Positions 38,940 to 53,147 of a stretch of DNA of 64,000 nucleotides are shown here, piece by piece. The stretch spans positions 32,594,501 through 32,658,500 of the forward strand of contig OY754470.1 of the NCBI GenBank assembly GCA_963575645.1, given 5' to 3'. Position numbers and translations under genes: made by a program. This stretch comes from Xanthostigma xanthostigma. Taxonomy: Eukaryota; Arthropoda; Insecta; Raphidioptera; Raphidiidae. Position 1 is the first letter of the stretch; each line of letters begins with the position of its first letter. The notes beneath the pieces are model-generated. The model was not told where the DNA came from. It did no database searches and worked only from the letters and a program-made list of their open reading frames with translations.

Positions 38940-41900
38940 TTGTATGCGTTAAAATAATGTATAATATGCAGTTTGCATTTTCGTATGAGAGAATGATCCA
39001 AACCTGAATGTTTTAGTGTAAATAGACTTACCCTCATGAAATAAAGCAATTTTGCCTATAAAGACTCATTTGCACCTAATTGTCGTAAAGCATGTAAACA
39101 CTGCTTCTCTGCGTTTAAATAATGGTTAATATGCAGTTTGCATTTTCTTATGAGAGAAAGATCCAAACCTGAATGTTATAGTGTAAATAGACTTACCTTA
39201 ATGAAATAAAGCAATTTTGCCTATAAGGACTCATTTGCCCCTAATTGTCATAAAGCATGTAAAAACTGCTTGTATGCGTTAAAATAATGGTTAATATGCC
39301 GTTTGCATTTTCTTATGAGAGAAGGATCCAAACCTGAATGTTATAGTGTAAATAGACTTACCTTTGTAAAATAAAGCAATTTTGCTCATAAGGACTCATT
39401 TGCACGCAATTGTCGTGAAGCATATAAAAACTGCTTGTCTGCGTTAAAATAATGGTTAATATGCAGTTTGCATTTTCTTATGAGAGAATGATCCAAACCT
39501 GAATGTTATAGTGAAAGTAGACTTACCTTTGTGAAATAAAACAATTTTGCCTTTAAGGACTTATTTCCACCTAATTGTCGTAAAACATGTGAAAACTGCT
39601 TGTCTGCGTGAAAATGATAGTAAATATGCAGTTTGCATTTTCTTATGAGAGAATGATCCAAACTTGAATGTTATAGTGTAAATAGACTTACCTTTGTAAA
39701 ATAAAGCAATTTTGCTTATAAGGACTCATTTGCACGCAATTGTCGTGAAGCATATAAAAACTGCTTGTCTGCGTTAAAATAATGGTTAATATGCAGTTTG
39801 CATTTTCTTATGAGAGAATGATCCAAACCTGAATGTTATAGTGAAAGTAGACTTACCTTTGTGAAATAAAACAATTTTGCCTTTAAGGACTTATTTCCAA
39901 CTAATTGTCGTAAAACATGTGAAAACTGCTTGTCTGCGTTAAAATGATAGTAAATATGCAGTTTGCATTTTCTTATGAGAGAAAGATCCAAACCTGAATG
40001 TTATAGTGTAAATAGACTTACCTTCATGAAATAAAGCAATTTTGCCTATAAGGACTCATTTGCCCCTAATTGTCATAAAGCATGTAAAAACTGCTTGTAT
40101 GCGTTAAAATAATGTATAATATGCAGTTTGCATTTTCTTATGAGAGAATGATCCAAACCTGAATGTTATAGTGAAAATAGACTTACCTTTGTAAAATAAA
40201 GCCTTTTTGCCTATAAGGACTCATTTGCACGCAATTGTCGTGAAGCATGTAAAAACTGCTTGTCTGCGTTAAAATAATGGTTAATATGCAGTTTGCATTT
40301 TCTTATGAGAGAATGATCCAAACCTGAATGTTATAATGTAAATAGACATACCCTCATGAAATAAAGCAATTTTGCCTATAAAGACTCATTTGCACCTAAT
40401 TGTCATAAAGCATGTAAAAACTGCTTGTATGCGTTAAAATGATAGTAAATATGCAGTTTGCATTTTCTTATGAGAGAATGACCCAAACCTGAATGTTATA
40501 GTGTAAATAGACTTACCCTCATGAAATAAAGCAATTTTGCCTATAAAGACTCATTTGCACCTAATTGTCGTAAAGCATGTAAAAACTGCTTGTCTGCGTT
40601 TAAATAATGGTTAATATGCAGTTTGCATTTTCTTATGAGAGAATGATCCAAACCTGAATGTTATAGTGTAAATAGACTTACCTTCATGAAATAAAGCAAT
40701 TTTGCCTATAAGGACTCATTTGCCCCTAATTGTCATAAAGCATGTAAAAACTGCTTTGATGCGTTAAAATAATGGTTAATATGCAGATTGCATTTTCTTA
40801 TGAGAGAATGATCCAAACCTGAATGTTATAGTGTAAATAGACTTACCTTTGTAAAATAAAGCAATTTTGCCTATAAGGACTCATTTGCACGCAATTGTCG
40901 TGAAGCATGTATAAACTGCTTGTCTGCGTGAAAATGATAGTAAATATGCAGTTTGCATTTTCTTATGAGAGAATGATCCAAACCTGAATGTTATAATGTA
41001 AATAGAGTTACCTTTGTAAAATAAAGCAATTTTGCCTATAAGGACTTATTTGCACGCAATTGTCGTGAAGCATGTAAAAAGTAAAAACTGCTTGTCTGCG
41101 TGAAAATGATAGTAAATATGCAGTTTGCATTTTCTTATGAGAGAATGATCCAAACCTGAATGTTATAGTGTAAATAGACTTACCTTTGTAAAATAAAGCA
41201 ATTTTGCCTATAAGGACTCATTTGCACGCAATTGTCGTGAAGCATGTAAAAACTGCTTGTATGCGTTAAAATGATAGTAAATATGCAGTTTGCATTTTCT
41301 TATGAGAGAAGGATCCAAACCTGAATGTTATAGTGTAAATAGACTTACCTTCATGAAATAAAGCAATTTTGCTTATAAGGACTCATTTGCACGCAATTGT
41401 CGTGAAGCATATAAAAACTGCTTGTCTGCGTTAAAATAATGGTTAATATGCAGTTTGCATTTCTTATGAGAGAATGATCCAAACCTGAATGTTATAGTGA
41501 AAGTAGACTTACCTTTGCGAAATAAAACAATTTTGCCTTTAAGGACTTATTTCCACCTAATTGTCGTAAAACATGTGAAAACTGCTTGTCTGCGTGAAAA
41601 TGATAGTAAATATGCAGTTTGCATTTTCTTATGAGAGAATGATCCAAACCTGAATGTTATAGTGTAAATAGACTTACCTTTGTAAAATAAAGCAATTTTG
41701 CTTATAAGGACTCATTTGCACGCAATTGTCGTGAAGCATATAAAAACTGCTTGTCTGCGTTAAAATAATGGTTAATATGCAGTTTGCATTTTCTTATGAG
41801 AGAATGATCCAAACCTGAATGTTATAGTGAAAGTAGACTAACCTTTGTGAAATAAAACAATTTTGCCTTTAAGGACTTATTTCCACCTAATTGTCGTAAA

Positions 41901-44060
41901 ACATGTGAAAACTGCTTGTCTGCGTGAAAATGATAGTAAATATGCAGTTTGCATTTTCTTATGAGAGAATGATCCAAACCTGAATGTTATAGTGTAAATG
42001 AACTTACCTTAATGAAATAAAGCAATTTTGCCTATAAGGACTCATTTGCCCCTAATTGTAATAAAGCATGTAAAAACTGCTTGTATGCGTTAAAATAATG
42101 GTTAATATGCAGTTAGCATTTTCTTATGAGAGAAGGATCCAAACCTGAATGTTATAGTGTAAATAGACTTACATTTGTAAAATAAAGCAATTTTGCTTAT
42201 AAGGACTCATTTGCACGCAATTGTCGTGAAGCATATAAAAATTGCTTGTCTGCGTTGAAATAATGGTTAATATGCAGTTTGCATTTTCTTATGAGAGAAT
42301 GATCCAAACCTGAATGTTATAGTGTAAATAGACTTACCTTCATGAATTCAAGCAATTTTGCCTATAAGGACTCATTTGCCCCTAATTGTCATAAAGCATG
42401 TAAAAACTGCTTGTATGCGTTAAAATAATGGTTAATATGCAGTTTGCATTTTCTTATGAGAGAAGAATCCACACCTGAATGTTATAGTGTAAATAGACTT
42501 ACCTTTGTAAAATAAAGCAATTTTGCTTATAAGGACTCATTTGCACGCAATTGTCGTGAAGCATATAAAAACTGCTTGTCTGCGTTGAAATAATGGTTAA
42601 TATGCAGTTTGCATTTTCTTATGAAAGAATGATCCAAACCTGAATGTTATAGTGAAAGTAGACTTACCTTTATGAAATAAAACAATTTTGCCTTTAAAGA
42701 CTTATTTCCACCTAATTGTCGTAAAACATGTGAAAACTGCTTGTCTGCGTGAAAATGATAGTAAATATGCAGTTTGCATTTTCTTATGAGAGAATGATCC
42801 AAACCTGAATGTTATAGTGTAAATGAACTTACCTTAATGAAATAAAGCAATTTTGCCTATAAGGACTCATTTGCATCTAATTGTCATAAAGCATGTAAAA
42901 ACTGCTTGTATGGGTTAAAATAATGGTTAATATGCAGTTTGCATTTTCTTATGAGAGAATGATCTAAACCTGAATGTTATAGTGTAAATAGACTTACCTT
43001 TGTAAAATAAAGCAATTTTGCCTATAAGCACTCATTTGCACGCAATTGTCGTGATTCATGTAAAAACTGCTTGTCTGCGTTAAAATGATAGTAAATATGC
43101 AGTTTGCATTTTCTTATGAGAGAATGATCCAAACCTGAATGTTATAGTGTAAATAGACTTACCTTTGTAAAATAAAGCAATTTTGCCTATAAGGACTTAT
43201 TTGCACGCAATTGTCGTGAAGCATGTAAAAACAGCTTGTCTGCGTTAAAATAATGGTTAATATGCAGTTTACATTTTCTTATGAGAGAATGATCCAAACC
43301 TGAAAGTTTTAGTGTAAATAGACTTACCCTCATGAAATAAAGCAATTTTGCCTATAAAGACTCATTTGCACCTAATTGTCATAAAGCATGTAAAAACTGC
43401 TTGTATGCGTTAAAATGATAGTAAATATGCAGTTTGCATTTTCTTATGAGAGAATGATCCAAACCTGAATGTTATAGTGTAAATAGACTTACCTTTGTAA
43501 AATAAAGCAATTTTGCCTATAAGGACTCATTTGCACGCAATTGTCGTGAAGCATGTAAAAACTGCTTGTCTGCGTTTAAATAATGGATAATATGCAGTTT
43601 GCATTTTCTTATAAGAGAATGATCCAAACCTGAATGTTATAGTGTAAATAGACTTACCTTCATGAAATAAAGCAATTTTGCCTATAAGGACTCATTTGCC
43701 CCTAATTGTCATAAAGCATGTAAAAACTGCTTGTATGCGTTAAAATAATGGTTAATATGCAGTTTGCATTTTCTTATGAGAGAATGATCCAAACCTGAAT
43801 GTTATAGTGTAAATAGACTTACCTTTGTAAAATAAAGCAATTTTGCCTATAAGGACTTATTTGCACGCAATTGTCGTGAAGCATGTAAAAACTGCTTGTC
43901 TGCGTTAAAATAATGGTTAATATGCAGTTTGCATTTTCTTATGAGAGAATGATCCAAACCTGAATGTTTTAGTGTAAATAGACTTACCCTCATAAAATAA
44001 AGCAATTTTGCCTATAAGGACTTATTTGCCCCTTATTGTCATAAAGCATGTAAAAACTGC
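38940..44060. repeat. Higher-order repeat unit D0 (about 31 monomers, 5,121 bp)
   Basis: AAAATAATGT at 38951 recurs at 44072, and CCTTTGTAAA at 39361 recurs at 44482, both 5,121 bp apart (31 x 165 plus 6). The series includes GCCGTTTGC near 39299, the AAAACAATTTTGCCTTTAAG monomers, GCCTTTTTGCC near 40201, CTGCTTTGATGCG near 40753 (CTGCTTTAATGCG in later units), and a monomer with doubled GTAAAAA at 41074. It is less like D1-D3 than those are like each other. Confidence 0.75.
41074..41087. repeat. Doubled GTAAAAA inside a monomer
   Basis: GTAAAAA is tandemly duplicated (CATGTAAAAAGTAAAAACTGC in two overlapping parts), so the monomer starting at 41061 is about 172 bp. This is the leftmost of seven such monomers, all between 41 and 62 kb. 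It sits in unit D0 after the GGACTTATTTGCACGC variant. Confidence 0.85.
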
Positions 44061-45240
44061 TTATATGCGTTAAAATAATGTATAATATGCAGTTTGCATT
44101 TTCTTATGAGAGAATGATCCAAACCTGAATGTTTTAGTGTAAATAGACTTACCCTCATGAAATAAAGCAATTTTGCCTATAAAGACTCATTTGCACCTAA
44201 TTGTCGTAAAGCATGTAAAAACTGCTTGTCTGCGTTTAAATAATGGTTAATATGCAGTTTGCATTTTCTTATGAGAGAAAGATCCAAACCTGAATGTTAT
44301 AGTGTAAATAGACTTACCTTAAAGAAATAAAGCAATTTTGCCTATAAGGACTCATTTGCCCCTAATTGTCATAAAGCATGTAAAAACTGCTTGTATGCGT
44401 TAAAATAATGGTTAATATGCCGTTTGCATTTTCTTATGAGAGAAGGATCCAAACCTGAATGTTATAGTGTAAATAGACTTACCTTTGTAAAATAAAGCAA
44501 TTTTGCTTATAAGGACTCATTTGCACGCAATTGTCGTGAAGCATATAAAAACTGCTTGTCTGCGTTAAAATAATGGTTAATATGCAGTTTGCATTTCTTA
44601 TGAGAGAATGATCCAAACTTGAATGTTATAGTGAAAGTAGACTTACCTTTGTGAAATAAAACAATTTTGCCTTTAAGGACTTATTTCCACCTAATTGTCG
44701 TAAAACATGTGAAAACTGCTTGTCTGCGTGAAAATGATAGTAAATATGCAGTTTGCATTTTCTTATGAGAGAATGATCCAAACCTGAATGTTATAGTGTA
44801 AATAGACTTACCTTTGTAAAATAAAGCAATTTTGCTTATAAGGACTCATTTGCACGCAATTGTCGTGAAGCATATAAAAACTGCTTGTCTGCGTTAAAAT
44901 AATGGTTAATATGCAGTTTGCATTTTCTTATGAGAGAATGATCCAAACCTGAATGTTATAGTGAAAGTAGACTTACCTTTGTGAAATAAAACAATTTTGC
45001 CTTTAAGGACTTATTTCCACCTAATTGTCGTAAAACATGTGAAAACTGCTTGTCTGCGTGAAAATGATAGTAAATATGCAGTTTGCATTTTCTAATGAGA
45101 GAAAGATCCAAACCTGAATGTTATAGTGTAAATAGACTTACCTTCATGAAATAAAGCAATTTTGCCTATAAGGACTCATTTGCCCCTAATTGTCATAAAG
45201 CATGTAAAAACTGCTTGTATGCGTTAAAATAATGTATAAT

Positions 45241-46203
45241 ATGCAGTTTGCATTTTCTTATGAGAGAATGACCCAAACCTGAATGTTATAGTGTAAATAG
45301 ACTTAATTTCATGAAATAAAGCAATTTTGCCTATTAGGACTCATTTGCCCCTAATTGTCATAAAGCATGTAAAAACTGCTTTAATGCGTTAAAATAATGG
45401 TTAATATGCAGATTGCATTTTCTTATGAGAGAATGATCCAAACCTGAATGTTATAGTGTAAATAGACTTACCTTTGTAAAATAGAGCAATTTTGCCTATA
45501 AGGACTCATTTGCACGCAATTGTCGTGAAGCATGTAAAAACTGCTTGTCTGCGTTAAAATAATGGTTAATATGCAGTTTGCATTTTCTTATGAGAGAATG
45601 ATCCAAACCTGAATGTTATAGTGTAAATAGACTTACCCTCATGAAATAAAGCAATTTTGCCTATAAAGACTCATTTGCACCTAATTGTCATAAAGCATGT
45701 AAAAACTGCTTGTATGCGTTAAAATGATAGTAATTATGCAGTTTGAATTTTCGTATGAGAGAATGACCCAAACCTGAATGTTATAGTGTAAATAGACTTA
45801 CCCTCATGAAATAAAGCAATTTTGCCTATAAAGACTCATTTGCACCTAATTGTCGTAAAGCATGTAAAAACTGCTTGTCTGCGTTTAAATAATGGTTAAT
45901 ATGCAGTTTGCATTTTCTTATGAGAGAATGACCCAAACCTGAATGTTATAGTGTAAATAGACTTAATTTCATGAAATAAAGCAATTTTGCCTATTAGGAC
46001 TCATTTGCCCCTAATTGTCATAAAGCATGTAAAAACTGCTTTAATGCGTTAAAATAATGGTTAATATGCAGATTGCATTTTCTTATGAGAGAATGATCCA
46101 AACCTGAATGTTATAGTGTAAATAGACTTACCTTTGTAAAATAGAGCAATTTTGCCTATAAGGACTCATTTGCACGCAATTGTCGTGAAGCATGTAAAAA
46201 CTG
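45241..46203. repeat. Local four-monomer (660-bp) repeat inside D1
   Basis: 45241-45543 and 45901-46203 match at 660 bp (4 x 165). Both contain GAATGACCC, ACTTAATTTCATG, CTGCTTTAATGCG, CAGATTGC and AATAGAGCAA. They part at CTGCTTGTCTGCGTT versus CTGCATGTCTGCGTG. D2 has only one copy of this set, near 50391-50664, which explains why D1 is one monomer longer. Confidence 0.85.
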
Positions 46204-46358
46204 CATGTCTGCGTGAAAATGATAGTAAATATGCAGTTTGCATTTTCTTATGAGAGAATGATCCAAACCTTAATGTTATATTGTAAATAGAGTTACCTTT
46301 GTAAAATAAAGCAATTTTGCCTATAAAGACTTATTTGCACGCAATTGTCGTGAAGCAT

Positions 46359-46372
46359 GTAAAAAGTAAAAA
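46359..46372. repeat. Doubled GTAAAAA inside a monomer (D1)
   Basis: The same 7-bp tandem duplication as at 41074, here in unit D1 and followed by TCTGCGTGATAATGATAG. The copy in D2 is 4,461 bp downstream. Confidence 0.85.
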
Positions 46373-48686
46373 CTGCTTGTCTGCGTGATAATGATAGTAA
46401 ATATGCAGTTTGCATTTTCTTATGAGAGAATGATCCAAACCTGAATGTTATAGTGTAAATAGACTAACCTTTGTAAAATAAAGCAATTTAGCCTATAAGG
46501 ACTCATTTGCACGCAATTGTCGTGAAGCATGTAAAAACTGCTTGTCTGCGTTAAAATAATGGTTAATATGCAGTTTACATTTTCTTATGAGAGAATGATC
46601 CAAACCTGAGAGTTTTAGTGTAAATAGACTTACCCTCATGAAATAAAGCAATTTTGCCTATAAAGACTCATTTGCACCTAATTGTCGTAAAGCATGTAAA
46701 AACTGCTTGTCTGCGTTTAAATAATGGTTAATATGCAGTTTGCATTTTCTTATGAGAGAATGATCCAAACCTGAATGTTATAGTGTAAATAGACTTACCT
46801 TCATGAAATAAAGCAATTTTGCCTATAAGGACTCATTTGCCCCTTATTGTCATAAAGCATGTAAAAACTGCTTGTATGCGTTAAAATAATGTATAATATG
46901 CAGTTTGCATTTTCTTATGAGAGAATGATCCAAACCTGAATGTTATAGTGAAAATAGACTTACCTTTGTAAAATAAAGCAATTTTGCCTATGAGGACTCA
47001 TTTGCACGCAATTGTCGTGAAGCATGTAAAAACTGCTTGTTTCCGTAAAAATGATAGTAAATATGCAGTTTGCATTTTCTTATGAGAGAATGATCCAAAC
47101 CTAAATGTTATAGTGTAAATAGACTTACCCTCATGAAATAAAGCAATTTTGCCTATAAAGACTCATTTGCACCTAATTGTCGTAAAGCATGTAAAAACTG
47201 CTTGTCTGCGTTTAAATAATGGTTAATATGCAGTTTGCATTTTCTTATGAGAGAAAGATCCAAACCTGAATGTTATAGTGTAAATAGACTTACCTTCATG
47301 AAATAAAACAATTTTGCCTATAAGGACTCATTTGCCCCTAATTGTCATAAAGCATGTAAAAACTGCTTGTATGCGTTAAAATAATGGTTAATATGCAGTT
47401 TGCATTTTCTTATGAGAGAAGGATCCAAACCTGAATGTTATAGTGTAAATAGACTTACCTTTGTAAAATAAAGCAATTTTGCTTATAGTGACTCATTTGC
47501 ACGCAATTGTCGTGAAGCATATAAAAACTGCTTGTCTGCGTTAAAATTATAGTTAATATGCAGTTTGCATTTTCTTATGAGAGAATGATCCAAACCTGAA
47601 TGTTATAGTGAAAGTAGACTTACCTTTGTGAAATAAAACAATTTTGCCTTTAAGGACTTACTTCCACCTAATTGTCGTAAAACATGTAAAAACTGCTTGT
47701 CTGCGTGAAAATGATAGTAAATATGCAGTTTGCATTTTCTTATAAGAGAATGATCCAAACCTGAATGTTATAGTGTAAATAGACTTACCTTTGTAAAATA
47801 AAGCAATTTTGCCTATAAGGACTCATTTGCACGCAATTGTCGTGAAGCATGTAAAAACTGCTTGTCTGCGTGAAATTGATAGTAAATATGCAGTTTGCAT
47901 TTTCTTATGAGAGAATGATCCAAACCTAAATGTTATAGTGTAAATAGACTTACCTTCATAAAATAAAGCAATTTTGCCTATAAGGACTCATTTGCCCCTA
48001 ATTGTCAAAAAGCATGTAAAAACTGCTTGTCAGCGTTAAAATAATGGTTAATATGTAGTTTGCATTTTCTTATGAGAAAATTATCCAAACCTGAATGTTA
48101 TAGTGTAAATAGACTTACCTTTGTAAAATAAAGCAATTTTGCCTATGAGGACTCATTTGCACGCAATTGTCGTGAAGCATGTAAAAACTGCTTGTTTGCG
48201 TAAAAATGATAGTAAATATGCAGTTTGCATTTTCTTATGAGAGAATGATCCAAACCTGAATGTTATAGTGTAAATAGACTTACCTTTCTAAAATAACGCA
48301 ATTTTGCCTATAAGGACTCATTTGCACGCAATTGTTGTGAAGCATGTAAAAACTGCTTTTCTGCGTTTAAATAATGGTTAATATGCAGTTTGCATTTTCT
48401 TATGAGAGAATGATCCAAACCTGAATGTTATAGTGTAAATAGACTTACCTTCATGAATTAAAGCAATTTTGCCTATAAGGACTCATTTGCCCCTAATTGT
48501 CATAAAGCATGTAAAAACTGCTTGTATGCGTTAAAATAATGGTTAATATGCAGTTTGCATTTTCTTATGAGAGAAAGATCCAAACCTGAATGTTATAGTG
48601 TAAATAGACTTACCCTCATAAAATAAAGCAATTTTGCCTATAAGGACTTATTTGCCCCTTATTGTCATAAAGCATGTAAAAACTGC

Positions 48687-51600
48687 TTATATGCGTTAAA
48701 ATAATGTATAATATGCAGTTTGCATTTTCTTATGAGAGAATGATCCAAACCTGAATGTTTTAGTGTAAATAGACTTACCCTCATGAAATAAAGCAATTTT
48801 GCCTATAAAGACTCATTTGCACCTAATTGTCGTAAAGCATGTAAAAACTGCTTGTCTGCGTTTAAATAATGGTTAATATGCAGTTTGCATTTTCTTATGA
48901 GAGAAAGATCCAAACCTGAATGTTATAGTGTAAATAGACTTACCTTAATGAAATAAAGCAATTTTGCCTATAAGGACTCATTTGCCCCTAATTGTCATAA
49001 AGTTTGTAAAAACTGCTTGTATGCGTTAAAATAATGGTTAATATGCCGTTTGCATTTTCTTATGAGAGAAGGATCCAAACCTGAATGTTATAGTGTAAAT
49101 AGACTAACCTTTGTAAAATAAAGCAATTTTGCTTATAAGGACTCATTTGCACGCAATTGTCGTGAAGCATATAAAAACTGCTTGTCTGCGTTAAAATAAT
49201 GGTTAATATGCAGTTTGCATTTCTTATGAGAGAATGATCCAAACCTGAATGTTATAGTGAAAGTAGACTTACCTTTGTGAAATAAAACAATTTTGCCTTT
49301 AAGGACTTATTTCCCCCTAATTGTCGTAAAACATGTGAAAACTGCTTGTCTGCGTGAAAATGATAGTAAATATGCAGTTTGCATTTTCTTATGAGAGAAT
49401 GATCCAAACCTGAATGTTATAGTGTAAATAGACTTACCTTTGTAAAATAAAGCAATTTTGCTTATAAGGACTCATTTGCACGCAATTGTCGTGAAGCATA
49501 TAAAAACTGCTTGTCTGCGTTAAAATAATGGTTAATATGCAGTTTGCATTTTCTTATGAGAGAATGATCCAAACCTGAATGTTATAGTGAAAGTAGACTT
49601 ACCTTTGTGAAATAAAACAATTTTGCCTTTAAGGACTTATTTCCACCTAATTGTCGTAAAACATGTGAAAACTGCTTGTCTGCGTGAAAATGATAGTAAA
49701 TATGCAGTTTGCATTTTCTAATGAGAGAAAGATCCAAACCTGAATGTTATAGTGTAAATAGACTTACCTTCATGAAATAAAGCAATTTTGCCTATAAGGA
49801 CTCATTTGCCCCTAATTGTCATAAAGCATGTAAAAACTGCTTGTATGCGTTAAAATAATGTATAATATGCAGTTTGCATTTTCTTATGAGAGAATGATCC
49901 AAACCTGAATGTTATAGTGAAAATAGACTTACCTTTGTAAAATAAAGCCTTTTTGCCTATAAGGACTCATTTGCACGCAATTGTCGTGAAGCATGTAAAA
50001 ACTGCTTGTCTGCGTTAAAATAATGGTTAATATGCAGTTTGCATTTTCTTATGAGAGAATGATCCAAACCTGAATGTTATAGTGTAAATAGACTTACCCT
50101 CATGAAATAAAGCAATTTTGCCTATAAAGACTCATTTGCACCTAATTGTCATAAAGCATGTAAAAACTGCTTGTATGCGTTAAAATGATAGTAATTATGC
50201 AGTTTGAATTTTCGTATGAGAGAATGACCCAAACCTGAATGTTATAGTGTAAATAGACTTACCCTCATGAAATAAAGCAATTTTGCCTATAAAGACTCAT
50301 TTGCACCTAATTGTCGTAAAGCATGTAAAAACTGCTTGTCTGCGTTTAAATAATGGTTAATATGCAGTTTGCATTTTCTTATGAGAGAATGACCCAAACC
50401 TGAATGTTATAGTGTAAATAGACTTAATTTCATGAAATAAAGCAATTTTGCCTATTAGGACTCATTTGCCCCTAATTGTCATAAAGCATGTAAAAACTGC
50501 TTTAATGCGTTAAAATAATGGTTAATATGCAGATTGCATTTTCTTATGAGAGAATGATCCAAACCTGAATGTTATAGTGTAAATAGACTTACCTTTGTAA
50601 AATAGAGCAATTTTGCCTATAAGGACTCATTTGCACGCAATTGTCGTGAAGCATGTAAAAACTGCATGTCTGCGTGAAAATGATAGTAAATATGCAGTTT
50701 GCATTTTCTTATGAGAGAATGATCCAAACCTTAATGTTATATTGTAAATAGAGTTACCTTTGTAAAATAAAGCAATTTTGCCTATAAAGACTTATTTGCA
50801 CGCAATTGTCGTGAAGCATGTAAAAAGTAAAAACTGCTTGTCTGCGTGATAATGATAGTAAATATGCAGTTTGCATTTTCTTATGAGAGAATGATCCAAA
50901 CCTGAATGTTATAGTGTAAATAGACTAACCTTTGTAAAATAAAGCAATTTAGCCTATAAGGACTCATTTGCACGCAATTGTCGTGAAGCATGTAAAAACT
51001 GCTTGTCTGCGTTAAAATAATGGTTAATATGCAGTTTACATTTTCTTATGAGAGAATGATCCAAACCTGAGAGTTTTAGTGTAAATAGACTTACCCTCAT
51101 GAAATAAAGCAATTTTGCCTATAAAGACTCATTTGCACCTAATTGTCGTAAAGCATGTAAAAACTGCTTGTCTGCGTTTAAATAATGGTTAATATGCAGT
51201 TTGCATTTTCTTATGAGAGAATGATCCAAACCTGAATGTTATAGTGTAAATAGACTTACCTTCATGAAATAAAGCAATTTTGCCTATAAGGACTCATTTG
51301 CCCCTTATTGTCATAAAGCATGTAAAAACTGCTTGTATGCGTTAAAATAATGTATAATATGCAGTTTGCATTTTCTTATGAGAGAATGATCCAAACCTGA
51401 ATGTTATAGTGAAAATAGACTTACCTTTGTAAAATAAAGCAATTTTGCCTATGAGGACTCATTTGCACGCAATTGTCGTGAAGCATGTAAAAACTGCTTG
51501 TTTCCGTAAAAATGATAGTAAATATGCAGTTTGCATTTTCTTATGAGAGAATGATCCAAACCTAAATGTTATAGTGTAAATAGACTTACCCTCATGAAAT

Positions 51601-53147
51601 AAAGCAATTTTGCCTATAAAGACTCATTTGCACCTAATTGTCGTAAAGCATGTAAAAACTGCTTGTCTGCGTTTAAATAATGGTTAATATGCAGTTTGCA
51701 TTTTCTTATGAGAGAAAGATCCAAACCTGAATGTTATAGTGTAAATAGACTTACCTTCATGAAATAAAACAATTTTGCCTATAAGGACTCATTTGCCCCT
51801 AATTGTCATAAAGCATGTAAAAACTGCTTGTATGCGTTAAAATAATGGTTAATATGCAGTTTGCATTTTCTTATGAGAGAAGGATCCAAACCTGAATGTT
51901 ATAGTGTAAATAGACTTACCTTTGTAAAATAAAGCAATTTTGCTTATAGTGACTCATTTGCACGCAATTGTCGTGAAGCATATAAAAACTGCTTGTCTGC
52001 GTTAAAATTATAGTTAATATGCAGTTTGCATTTTCTTATGAGAGAATGATCCAAACCTGAATGTTATAGTGAAAGTAGACTTACCTTTGTGAAATAAAAC
52101 AATTTTGCCTTTAAGGACTTACTTCCACCTAATTGTCGTAAAACATGTAAAAACTGCTTGTCTGCGTGAAAATGATAGTAAATATGCAGTTTGCATTTTC
52201 TTATAAGAGAATGATCCAAACCTGAATGTTATAGTGTAAATAGACTTACCTTTGTAAAATAAAGCAATTTTGCCTATAAGGACTCATTTGCACGCAATTG
52301 TCGTGAAGCATGTAAAAACTGCTTGTCTGCGTGAAATTGATAGTAAATATGCAGTTTGCATTTTCTTATGAGAGAATGATCCAAACCTAAATGTTATAGT
52401 GTAAATAGACTTACCTTCATAAAATAAAGCAATTTTGCCTATAAGGACTCATTTGCCCCTAATTGTCAAAAAGCATGTAAAAACTGCTTGTCAGCGTTAA
52501 AATAATGGTTAATATGTAGTTTGCATTTTCTTATGAGAAAATTATCCAAACCTGAATGTTATAGTGTAAATAGACTTACCTTTGTAAAATAAAGCAATTT
52601 TGCCTATGAGGACTCATTTGCACGCAATTGTCGTGAAGCATGTAAAAACTGCTTGTTTGCGTAAAAATGATAGTAAATATGCAGTTTGCATTTTCTTATG
52701 AGAGAATGATCCAAACCTGAATGTTATAGTGTAAATAGACTTACCTTTCTAAAATAACGCAATTTTGCCTATAAGGACTCATTTGCACGCAATTGTTGTG
52801 AAGCATGTAAAAACTGCTTTTCTGCGTTTAAATAATGGTTAATATGCAGTTTGCATTTTCTTATGAGAGAATGATCCAAACCTGAATGTTATAGTGTAAA
52901 TAGACTTACCTTCATGAATTAAAGCAATTTTGCCTATAAGGACTCATTTGCCCCTAATTGTCATAAAGCATGTAAAAACTGCTTGTATGCGTTAAAATAA
53001 TGGTTAATATGCAGTTTGCATTTTCTTATGAGAGAAAGATCCAAACCTGAATGTTATAGTGTAAATAGACTTACCCTCATAAAATAAAGCAATTTTGCCT
53101 ATAAGGACTTATTTGCCCCTTATTGTCATAAAGCATGTAAAAACTGC
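48687..53147. repeat. Higher-order repeat unit D2 (27 monomers, 4,461 bp)
   Basis: The marker TTATATGCGT recurs at 48687 and 53148. Counting across the unit boundary, about 45495-49715 matches about 49956-54176 apparently without a difference. The first differences are at about 49718 (TCTAATGAG versus TCTTATGAG) and about 49965 (GGACTCAT versus GGACTTAT). This is the most recent large amplification in the right half of the window. Confidence 0.9.
50820..50833. repeat. Doubled GTAAAAA inside a monomer (D2)
   Basis: D2 counterpart of the site at 46359, with the same following variant TCTGCGTGATAATG. Confidence 0.85.

Larger units (their letters stand above)
44061..48686. repeat. Higher-order repeat unit D1 (28 monomers, 4,626 bp)
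   Basis: The marker TTATATGCGT is at 44061 and next at 48687. D1 holds one more monomer than D2 because of a four-monomer local repeat at 45241-46203. From about 45495 onward it matches D2 at offset 4,461 with no difference seen for about 4.2 kb. Shared rare variants include CTGCATGTCTG at 46201, GAGAGTTTTAG near 46608, TTTCCGTAAAAATG near 47040, AAATTATAGTTAATATG near 47544 and ATTGTCAAAAAGC near 48001. Confidence 0.87.
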
